Shown here one piece after another: positions 5,467 to 11,176 of a stretch of 11,176 bases of DNA (within the stretch, counting starts at the first letter, position 1; every line of letters starts with the position of its first letter). The stretch is from Verrucomicrobiota bacterium. Its GTDB lineage: Bacteria; Verrucomicrobiota; Verrucomicrobiia; Chthoniobacterales; UBA10450. The translations under genes and the position numbers were made by a program. The notes under the pieces were generated by a model. It did not search any database. It was given only the letters and a program-made list of their open reading frames with translations, and was not told the DNA's origin. Location of the stretch: NCBI GenBank assembly GCA_003218785.1, contig QHOM01000100.1:1-11176 (forward strand), given 5' to 3'.

Positions 5467-6741
5467 ATGAGCGCGGAAGAAAAATGGATCGGACATAGAG
5501 CGCTGGCGCTTTTGCGGGCGGGCGCTTTCCGCCGGTACATCATCGGCTCGGCGATTTCCGACACCGGCACCTGGATGCAGGTCATGGCCCAGGGATGGGT
5601 GATGAGCACGCTCACGAACAAGGCGATTCTTTTGGGGATGGCCAATTTCGCGGCCGGCGTTCCGACTCTCGCGCTCACAATGGTCGGAGGTTCCGCGGCC
5701 GATCGATTTGATAAGCGAAAAATTCTGATTGCAACACAGATTGCACAAATCGCATTCGCGATCGCGCTGGGTTGGCTGGTTCTCACCAACCGGATCCAAA
5801 TCTGGCATATCATTTTCTTTGCAGCGCTGCTCGGCATTTCGATTGCATTTGAGATGCCCGCAATTTCCGCCCTTGTGCCCGAGCTTGTGCGCCGCGATGA
5901 GATTGCGGCAGCGGTGGCGATGGATCGCTCCGTTTTTCACGGCTCGCGTCTGATTGGCCCGTCACTCGCCGGTTTATTTGTCGGTTGGTGGGGTGCGGCG
6001 TCTGCTTTCTTCGCGAACGCTTTTTCGTTTTTGGCGTTGATCGTAGCGCTCATCTCGCTGCCGAAAAGGGTAAAAGGCACGCCTGAAGAAGAGGAACAAC
6101 GTCGCAGCGGCATCATGGACGGTTTTCGTTACGTCCGCTCGGATCGAACGATCCTGTCGATGATCGCGCTCATCGCGTGCACCACCATTTTCGTGTTTCC
6201 GGTGATCTCGGTCACGCTGCCACTTTACGTGCGCAATGTGTTGCAACTCGGTCCCAGCACAATGGGTTGGCTCATGGCAACATCCGGCACCGGATCATTT
6301 TTAGGCTCACTCGGTTTGCTCAGCATCGCCCGCGACCTCCGGCTGAAATTCATGAGCGGCAATGTGCTCGTGGTCGCGGTCGCGGTTTTTCTCATGTCGC
6401 GTTCGCACGGCTTTGTGCTGACTGCTTGTTCGATGGGATGTCTCGCCATCGCGCTCTCCATGAACTTTGGTCTGGCAAATACGATTGTTCAGGAACACGC
6501 GCCCCCTCACCTGCGCGGCCGTGTCTCGGCTGTTTTCGGCCTGAGTTTTTTTGGTTTAATGCCAATCGCTGGTCTCATCGTCACCGGATTTTCCGATTTA
6601 GTCGGCATGCGGACCGCCCTCGCCGTCTCGTCGGTGATTTATGGAATTCTCGCCTTTGCAGTTCTGAGCATGGCCGGACGTCACGTATGCGATCGCCCGG
6701 TCTCGCCCGCGCCCGAGCCAGAACTCACGTCGGTGGCGTAA
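5467..6741 (+). CDS. MFS transporter, EntS-like (MFS_3) putative exporter
   Basis: A 424-residue inner-membrane protein with about twelve hydrophobic segments, the usual length for the major facilitator superfamily. The N-terminal half has FRRYIIGSAISDTGTWMQ, in which TM1 carries the S-D-x-G-x-W-M-Q pattern of the EntS-like branch. The cytoplasmic loop-2 motif GGSAADRFDKRKILI matches MFS motif A (G-x-x-x-D-R-x-x-R/K-R). A charged central loop (KRVKGTPEEEEQRRSG) separates the two six-helix halves, and the second half contains HLRGRVSAVFGLSF. Such proteins are proton-driven, often efflux carriers for small molecules or siderophores; the substrate here is unknown. The ATG at 5467 is preferred over the TTG two codons earlier. 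The next gene begins 16 nt after the stop, so the two are probably co-transcribed. Confidence 0.85.
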   Translation: MSAEEKWIGHRALALLRAGAFRRYIIGSAISDTGTWMQVMAQGWVMSTLTNKAILLGMANFAAGVPTLALTMVGGSAADRFDKRKILIATQIAQIAFAIALGWLVLTNRIQIWHIIFFAALLGISIAFEMPAISALVPELVRRDEIAAAVAMDRSVFHGSRLIGPSLAGLFVGWWGAASAFFANAFSFLALIVALISLPKRVKGTPEEEEQRRSGIMDGFRYVRSDRTILSMIALIACTTIFVFPVISVTLPLYVRNVLQLGPSTMGWLMATSGTGSFLGSLGLLSIARDLRLKFMSGNVLVVAVAVFLMSRSHGFVLTACSMGCLAIALSMNFGLANTIVQEHAPPHLRGRVSAVFGLSFFGLMPIAGLIVTGFSDLVGMRTALAVSSVIYGILAFAVLSMAGRHVCDRPVSPAPEPELTSVA

Positions 6742-6757
6742 CCGCTCCTCAAGGCCG

Positions 6758-7591
6758 ATGATTTCCTTTTCCACGTGCTGGAATTCCGGACGCCACACCG
6801 CTGGCGACGCGATGCTCCGCGAAATCGAGGGCAAACTTGGATTCAACTTGATCGAGCTGGGCCACGGCATCCGCATCTCGCTGATGCCCGGAATCCAAAA
6901 AATGTTCGATGCCGGCAAAGTCCGGTCTCCGGAGGAACGTGAGCGTGCAATCAAGCAAACGTTCCAAACAATTGATTTCGCGAAGCGGCTAAATGCTCCG
7001 TTTGTCGTGCTGCACTTGGGTGAAGTGAAAATGCGACCAGTCACGAATCTGCTGATCGACCTAGCGAAAACCGGGAAATACCTCTCGCGTAAATATGTCA
7101 GACTGAAGGTAAAAGCGGTGCAAAAACGCGAAAGAATTGCGTCCGATTATTTGCATCGCGCGAAAGATTGCCTGCGCCGTATCATCGACTACTCCACCAC
7201 GAAAAATATCAAACTGGGGCTTGAAGGCCGACGCGGTTACGAAGAAATCCCTACCGAGCGCGAATTGCCGGCGCTACTCGAGGAGATGGAGTCGCCGCAA
7301 CTCGGCTACTGGCACGACTTCGGTCACGCTCAAATCAAAGAAAACCTGGCGTTTCTCGATCATGCCGAGTGGCTGCGCGCAATCGGTCCCCGCACGTTCG
7401 GCTGCCACGTGCAGGACTGCATCTGGCCTGCACAAGACCATCAACCGCCTTTTGCCGGAGATGTCGATCTTGAGAAACTTGTTCCGCTCCTTCCTGCAAA
7501 CTGCTTATTTGTCTGGGAAATGAGTCCAAATAAGACAGCCGATGAGATTCGGCGGTCGGTACAAGTTTGGAAGGAACGCTTCGGCGAATGA
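6758..7591 (+). CDS. Sugar phosphate isomerase/epimerase-like TIM-barrel protein
   Basis: A 277-residue protein of the xylose-isomerase-like/AP-endonuclease-2 TIM-barrel superfamily. It opens with MISFSTCWNSGRHTAGDAML and LGFNLIELGHG. Likely metal-binding residues lie at the strand ends: E156 (LGLEGRRG), D187 and H190 (YWHDFGHAQ), H217 (FGCHVQD) and E254 (VWEMSP). Members of this superfamily isomerise or epimerise sugars and related polyols using a divalent metal, but the substrate cannot be read from sequence; an endonuclease-IV-like role is less likely given the overall pattern. An AAGG lies just 3 nt before the ATG, close for a ribosome site. Its last codons overlap the next gene (ATGA), and it follows an MFS carrier by 16 nt, so a transport-plus-modification module is plausible (inference). 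Confidence 0.75.
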   Translation: MISFSTCWNSGRHTAGDAMLREIEGKLGFNLIELGHGIRISLMPGIQKMFDAGKVRSPEERERAIKQTFQTIDFAKRLNAPFVVLHLGEVKMRPVTNLLIDLAKTGKYLSRKYVRLKVKAVQKRERIASDYLHRAKDCLRRIIDYSTTKNIKLGLEGRRGYEEIPTERELPALLEEMESPQLGYWHDFGHAQIKENLAFLDHAEWLRAIGPRTFGCHVQDCIWPAQDHQPPFAGDVDLEKLVPLLPANCLFVWEMSPNKTADEIRRSVQVWKERFGE

Positions 7592-8616
7592 AAAAAATCC
7601 TGGTCACGCTGTTCCAGCTCGCCGTCACAATCGCGGTGCTCTACTGGGTTTATCACGATCCAAACAGACGCGCGCAGATGGTTGAGGCGATCCGGAACGC
7701 CCAATATCACTGGGTCATAATCGGCATCCTGGCATACGTTGTGGTGGAAATTGCCGCTGCATTCCGCTGGCACGTTCTGCTGAAAGTCCAGGGCATTCAT
7801 CTGAGTTTTGCGCGCCTGTTGGGATTGTTCTTGATCGGCATGTTTTACAACCAGTTTCTGCCCGGCGGCACCGGAGGCGATATCATGAAAAGCTATTATT
7901 TGCTCAAGGAAACGCCGGACAAGAAAGCGGGCGCATTGCTCGCAGTCGTGTTCGATCGCTTCATCGGTCTTGTGGCGTTGGTCGCCATCACCGGCACGCT
8001 CATCGGTTTGCGTTATGATTTCCTCTCACAAACTACCGAGACGCGAAATTTGCTCTGGCTTTTGCTCGTCCTCCTCGGCGCTTCGATCCTGAGCTTGGTC
8101 TCCACTTTTGTAATCAGCGGCTTTAGTCTATTCCACCGGTTGCCGGCAAAATTTCCCGGTCGCGAAAAGCTGATCGAAATCTCCGCTGCCTATCACCTGT
8201 ACGCGCGGCATTGGCGTGCGACGCTCGTCGCGTTCGGCGCATCCGTCGTCGCGCATCTTGCCACGTTCACCGCTTTTCTCTGTGCCGCTTACGCGCTGGG
8301 CGCTGCCGTTCCCCTCGTCAATTTCTTTGCCGTCATGCCGATAGAGCGCACGATCTCGGCGCTACCGATCAGTTTCGCCGGAATTGGGCTGCGGGAAAAA
8401 GTCTTGCAGATCATGCTGCATGGTCTTTGCGGAGTGCCCGAGGCGACTGCCATTCTCATCGGTTCGCTCAGTTTTCTCATCATCCTGATCTGCTGCCTGC
8501 CCGGGGCCATCGTTTATTTCTTTTACAAACCAAGCGGAGCGGTCGCGCATGTGAGATTGCGCGAGATGCAAAAGGAGCTTGCCGTTCTCGAACAAGGAAT
8601 CGGCGAGACGGAATGA
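7588..8616 (+). CDS. Flippase-like / lysylphosphatidylglycerol synthase TM-region protein (UPF0104 family)
   Basis: A 342-residue integral membrane protein with about eight to nine hydrophobic segments. It contains the family signature YNQFLPGGTGGDIMKSYY (residues 87-104), the family form of N-x-F-L-P-G-G-x-G-G-D, then a VVFDRFIGL loop (121-128) and, late in the protein, SFAGIGLREKVLQI. This domain is the membrane half of MprF and occurs alone in many bacteria and archaea, where lipid flipping or a role in glycolipid or polysaccharide assembly is suspected. No lysyl-transferase domain is attached. The ATG at 7588 overlaps the preceding TGA (ATGA) and has an AAGGA 12 nt upstream, so translation is coupled. 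A longer frame starting at 7567 is rejected. The C-terminal tail after the last helix is charged and cytoplasmic-looking. Confidence 0.8.
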   Translation: MKKILVTLFQLAVTIAVLYWVYHDPNRRAQMVEAIRNAQYHWVIIGILAYVVVEIAAAFRWHVLLKVQGIHLSFARLLGLFLIGMFYNQFLPGGTGGDIMKSYYLLKETPDKKAGALLAVVFDRFIGLVALVAITGTLIGLRYDFLSQTTETRNLLWLLLVLLGASILSLVSTFVISGFSLFHRLPAKFPGREKLIEISAAYHLYARHWRATLVAFGASVVAHLATFTAFLCAAYALGAAVPLVNFFAVMPIERTISALPISFAGIGLREKVLQIMLHGLCGVPEATAILIGSLSFLIILICCLPGAIVYFFYKPSGAVAHVRLREMQKELAVLEQGIGETE

Positions 8617-8620
8617 AGCT

Positions 8621-8677
8621 CGTGATTCGTGATACGTGATTCGTTTTAACGATGTAGCGATTTAACGTTTTACATCG
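8621..8677. repeat. Direct and inverted repeats in the gap before the RibD-C-like gene
   Basis: The 10-mer CGTGATTCGT occurs at 8621-8630 and again at 8635-8644. Immediately after, CGATGTA (8650-8656) and its complement TACATCG (8671-8677) can pair around a 14-nt loop. No T-run follows, so a terminator is unlikely. The 92-nt gap 8617-8708 holds no other visible signal. The GTGATTCGT words echo the inverted-repeat elements near vapBC. Confidence 0.5.
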
Positions 8678-8708
8678 CTGCCCCGCGCCCTGCGCTGCCT
8701 CATTCCCA

Positions 8709-9416
8709 ATGAAACGAAAACACCAGCGCCCATTTGTCTTTGCCACGTTCGCCATAACGGTGGACGGTAAAATCACCACCAAGAAATTTTCGCCGGTCAA
8801 TTTCACTTCGCGCCAGGACAAGCTGCATTTGTTTCGCCAGCGAGCCCTCGCGGACGCAGTGCTCGTCGGCCACACCACGCTTCAACGCGACAACGTTCGT
8901 CTCGGCCTTCCCGTCGAGCTTCAGGAATTGCGAACCAAGCGCGGCCAAACGCCATCGCCTCTGCGCGTGATCGTTTCCAACGAAGGCAAGATCGACAATC
9001 GGCTGAAGATTTTTCAGTCGGAAATTTCACCGATCGTCATCTTCTCGACTAGGCGAATGCCGAAAAAATTTCAAACGGCGCTGCGCGAGAAAGCGATTTT
9101 GCATCTGTGCAAATTGCGCGATGTCGATCTGGCTGAGATGCTGCACACGTTGTGCAGCCAATACAAGGTCCGGACGGTTGCCTGCGAAGGCGGACCAACT
9201 TTGTTTCGATCGTTGCTGGAGCACGGCCTCGTCGATCAACTTAATCTCACCATTGCTCCGTACATGTTCGGCGGAGCTAGCGCGCCGACGTTGACCGGTC
9301 TAAGCAAGGAGTTCTTACCTGCCAGCGTGCATTGTTCGCTCATCGACATGCGTGTGATTGGCGACGAGTGTTTCCTGGCCTATCGAATCAAGCGTCCACG
9401 GCGGCGCTCGAGCTAG
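8709..9416 (+). CDS. RibD C-terminal-domain/dihydrofolate-reductase-like NADPH oxidoreductase
   Basis: A 235-residue protein consisting of a single RibD-C (bacterial bifunctional deaminase-reductase C-terminal) domain. Visible hallmarks are FVFATFAITVDGKITTK (residues 9-25), ADAVLVGHTTLQRDN (48-62), the nucleotide-binding CEGGPTLFRSLL (159-170) and LVDQLNLTIAPYMFGG. RibD reductases reduce the ribosyl-pyrimidine intermediate of riboflavin synthesis with NADPH; stand-alone versions act in flavin synthesis or as general pteridine or aldehyde-type reductases. No deaminase domain or other rib gene is nearby, so a riboflavin role is uncertain. The ATG at 8709 fits the family start. The last 29 nt overlap the end of the convergent DUF1272 gene. 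The very basic tail (RIKRPRRRSS) extends past the family end. Confidence 0.75.
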   Translation: MKRKHQRPFVFATFAITVDGKITTKKFSPVNFTSRQDKLHLFRQRALADAVLVGHTTLQRDNVRLGLPVELQELRTKRGQTPSPLRVIVSNEGKIDNRLKIFQSEISPIVIFSTRRMPKKFQTALREKAILHLCKLRDVDLAEMLHTLCSQYKVRTVACEGGPTLFRSLLEHGLVDQLNLTIAPYMFGGASAPTLTGLSKEFLPASVHCSLIDMRVIGDECFLAYRIKRPRRRSS

Positions 9417-9594
9417 GCCGCTCTTGGCGACGCGGCCGTCGCACGAGTTCACCACGGCAGTTTGGGCAAACAGCGTTCATTTGCTCGGCGCAATTCATGC
9501 AATATGTGCATTCGAAGCTGCAAATGTATGCGACTCCGCTGGCTGCGAGCGCTATTCCGCATTTTTCGCATGCTCTTTTCAGCTCTAACGCCAT
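9388..9594 (-). CDS. DUF1272 family zinc-ribbon-like small protein
   Basis: A 68-residue protein with eight cysteines in four CxxC pairs: C9/C12, C25/C29, C32/C35 and C43/C46 (one pair is spaced C-x3-C). The core ICSFECTYCMNCAEQM followed by CPNCRGELVRRP is the DUF1272 signature. The pattern implies one or two structural zinc (or other metal) sites. The biological role is unknown; with no DNA-binding or catalytic motif visible, only metal binding can be inferred. The ATG at 9594 is preceded on its own strand by a purine-rich GAAAGGCGAAAG that could act as ribosome site. It runs against, and overlaps tail-to-tail with, the RibD-C-like gene by 29 nt. Its upstream region (9595-9703) is shared with the divergent cupredoxin gene. 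Confidence 0.8.
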   Translation of the reverse strand: MALELKRACEKCGIALAASGVAYICSFECTYCMNCAEQMNAVCPNCRGELVRRPRRQERPSSSAAVDA

Positions 9595-9703
9595 TCTTTC
9601 GCCTTTCTATTTCGAAGGATTTTCTCGAAACTATCGCATCTCGAGCAGAAGACACGCAACATCATTGAACGGCGCGGGTTACCATCTTATCTCTATCATC
9701 GCG

Positions 9704-10342
9704 ATGCGCAGACTCGCCGGGTTTAACACAGTCATCGCGCTTCTTCCCATTTCAGTCTTGGCGCAAGCCACCGTCGAGGGGCGCGTGGAACTGCCCAAAT
9801 CGCATTTGGCACCGGTCATGGCCAAGCGTTATGAGATTGTTACCCGCGGTGGCGTTCTCTCGACCCAGCCGCCGCTGGCGGTGGTCTATCTCGCTGGCTC
9901 TTTCCCAAAAGCGAGCTCGCCTTCGACGAAACAAATCGCGCAAAAAGATTTAACGTTTATTCCATCGCTTCTGCCGGTGCAAGTGGGGACAAAGATTGAA
10001 TTCCCAAATCTCGACGACACATACCACAGCATTTTTTCCTACTCGCCGGCGAAACGATTCGATCTGGGCCGGTATCGTCCGGAGGAGAGACCTATCCCGT
10101 CAGAAGTTTTCGACACTCCCGGGCTGGTGACTCTTCGCTGTGATATTCATGAACACATGCGTGGATTGATTGTTGTCTTGAACACTCCGCATTTTGTGGT
10201 GACGGACGCGAACGGGCGATTTCGGCTCGGTGGCCTTCCTGCGGGTCAATACACACTTAAAGCGTGGATCGACAGCAAAACCACGCTGGAGAAACCTGTA
10301 CATTTGAAGAGCGGCGAAGTGTTGCCGGTTGATTTCCCATGA
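9704..10342 (+). CDS. Secreted cupredoxin-like protein with a carboxypeptidase-regulatory-like tail (often called methylamine utilization protein)
   Basis: A 212-residue exported protein with a signal peptide (MRRLAGFNTVIALLPISVLA, likely cut near residue 21). The middle has the plastocyanin-like arrangement of copper ligands: H108 in DDTYHSIFSYSP, C146 and H149 in LRCDIHEHMRG, and M152. Around them are the family phrases PVQVGTKIEFPNLD and FDLGRYRPEE. Residues 163-190 (HFVVTDANGRFRLGGLPAGQYTLKAW) form a carboxypeptidase-regulatory-like beta element, often a stalk or binding module. A type-1 copper electron-carrier role is inferred from the ligands, but it has not been shown for this family. 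The ATG at 9704 is chosen for the signal peptide; an in-frame extension to 9332 crosses the neighbouring genes and is rejected. The stop overlaps the following sensor gene by ATGA. Confidence 0.75.
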   Translation: MRRLAGFNTVIALLPISVLAQATVEGRVELPKSHLAPVMAKRYEIVTRGGVLSTQPPLAVVYLAGSFPKASSPSTKQIAQKDLTFIPSLLPVQVGTKIEFPNLDDTYHSIFSYSPAKRFDLGRYRPEERPIPSEVFDTPGLVTLRCDIHEHMRGLIVVLNTPHFVVTDANGRFRLGGLPAGQYTLKAWIDSKTTLEKPVHLKSGEVLPVDFP

Positions 10343-11176
10343 GCTCCACGGTTCAACCAGGCAAGAAAGGCGTGGCGAGTTTCCGCACCAAATTGTTTAC
10401 AGCCATGATGATCATCGTGGCAACGCTGACCGCGCTCGGTCTTTACTTCGCGCAACGCAAAATCATGGCGGACGCAGGACGAGATTTGCAGCAAAATTTT
10501 CAAGCGGAACTTTCCTCGCTGCACGATGTGGAAGAATTGCGGCAGGCTGCGCTGGCGGAACATTGCCGCCTGCTCGCAGCCAAGCCACGAATTCACGCGG
10601 CGTTAGAGGACAATGCGCTTGATCTGCTCTATCCAAGCGCAAAAGATGAATTGCGTGATTTGATGGAAGGCGAGGAGCCTTCGCAGACCGGGCCCTCACT
10701 TCACGCAAAATTCTATCGGTTTCTTGATGGAGCTGGCGCAGTGCTCTCGCCGCCGAATCCCAGGGATGTCGGACCACTAGGCCCAGAAGCGGAAACGCAA
10801 CTGATCTTGAAGAAATTACCCGAGACACAACAAATTGGTTACATCCGGGAAAATGCTGATGACGCCGATGAGATTGTTGATGAAGTGGTGGCAGTGCCGA
10901 TTTTTTCGACTGAAACAGGCGATGTGATCTCGGCTCTTGTGGTCGGATTTAAGCCATTCGAGTTAATCGGGAAAGGCGCCGGTGCTGGAACCAAAAGTGG
11001 CATTTGGCTAAACGGCCATTTGCATTTGCCAGCGCTCTCAAAACCTGCCCAAGCTGCTCTGGGCAGCGAAATCGCAAAAGCGATCACGAATTCTGCGTCT
11101 GAGCAAAATAACTTTACTGTCACGCTAAACAACGCGCCGGAGCTTTTGTTTTACAAGCGACTCAATCCGAGTTCAC
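10339..11176 (+). CDS. Membrane-anchored sensor protein, N-terminal part (truncated by window edge)
   Basis: At least 279 residues, with no stop before the window ends. A short basic cytoplasmic N-terminus (residues 1-18) leads into one transmembrane helix (LFTAMMIIVATLTALGLYFA, 19-38). A long region outside the membrane follows. It begins with a helix (AGRDLQQNFQAELSSLHDVEELRQAALAEHC) and then alternating strand/helix segments with acidic loops, as in CHASE4/Cache-like ligand-sensing domains. The output domain would lie beyond 11176: adenylate cyclase after HAMP, or histidine kinase, are both possible, and neither is visible. The ATG overlaps the stop of the cupredoxin gene, so the two are translationally coupled. 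This suggests the secreted protein and the sensor act on a common signal, perhaps copper or redox state (inference). Confidence 0.65.
   Translation, partial: MSSTVQPGKKGVASFRTKLFTAMMIIVATLTALGLYFAQRKIMADAGRDLQQNFQAELSSLHDVEELRQAALAEHCRLLAAKPRIHAALEDNALDLLYPSAKDELRDLMEGEEPSQTGPSLHAKFYRFLDGAGAVLSPPNPRDVGPLGPEAETQLILKKLPETQQIGYIRENADDADEIVDEVVAVPIFSTETGDVISALVVGFKPFELIGKGAGAGTKSGIWLNGHLHLPALSKPAQAALGSEIAKAITNSASEQNNFTVTLNNAPELLFYKRLNPSS

Noticed and set aside
8650..8677. Hairpin as a terminator for the MFS operon
   Set aside because: The stem is only 7 bp with a 14-nt loop and no T-run follows it.
9332..9703. Upstream in-frame extension of the cupredoxin gene by 124 residues
   Set aside because: It overlaps the end of the RibD-C-like gene and the whole DUF1272 gene on the other strand, and it would bury the signal peptide.
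10463..10828. Reverse-strand frame of 121 codons inside the sensor gene
   Set aside because: The forward frame is open to the window edge, has a transmembrane helix and is coupled to the previous gene by ATGA; the reverse frame lacks features.

Overview
The window looks like accessory-rich chromosome from an uncultured, moderately GC-rich bacterium. My best guess is Verrucomicrobiota, possibly a soil Spartobacteria/Chthoniobacter-type lineage. The grounds are intergenic repeats built on CACGAAT/ATTCGTG words, few clear Shine-Dalgarno sites, and a gene set (MISFSTCWNS-type TIM-barrel protein, cupredoxin-like secreted protein, DUF1272 protein) that I associate with that phylum. This assignment is inference from familiarity, not a search.

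Layout. Positions 1-1400 form a toxin-antitoxin island. It holds the last codons of an unrecognised gene followed 4 nt later by a HicA-type toxin, then a reverse-strand vapBC-like pair (RHH antitoxin, PIN toxin, TGATG overlap). Two near-identical repeat elements with imperfect inverted arms lie on either side of the vapBC pair. Positions 1520-5259 are all on the reverse strand. In transcription order they are: clpB, broken into two overlapping frames by what looks like a linker deletion; a small C-tail-anchored protein with an internal 27-residue tandem repeat, followed by a hairpin terminator; a frameshifted hypothetical gene; and a small secreted DUF5666-like protein.

From 5467 the forward strand carries an MFS exporter, a TIM-barrel sugar-phosphate isomerase/epimerase-like enzyme and a flippase-like (LPG synthase TM/UPF0104) membrane protein, tightly packed as one likely operon. 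A RibD-C/dihydrofolate-reductase-like NADPH enzyme follows after a repeat-bearing gap, and it overlaps tail-to-tail with a reverse-strand eight-cysteine DUF1272 protein. The window ends with a secreted cupredoxin-like protein coupled by an ATGA overlap to the start of a membrane sensor, which runs off the right edge.

The points most worth a second look are the split clpB, which keeps an in-frame GTG for a separate N-domain-less ClpB; the paired repeat elements around vapBC; the internally duplicated C-tail-anchored protein downstream of clpB; and the cupredoxin-sensor pair. I saw no rRNA, tRNA, CRISPR array, transposase or phage gene.
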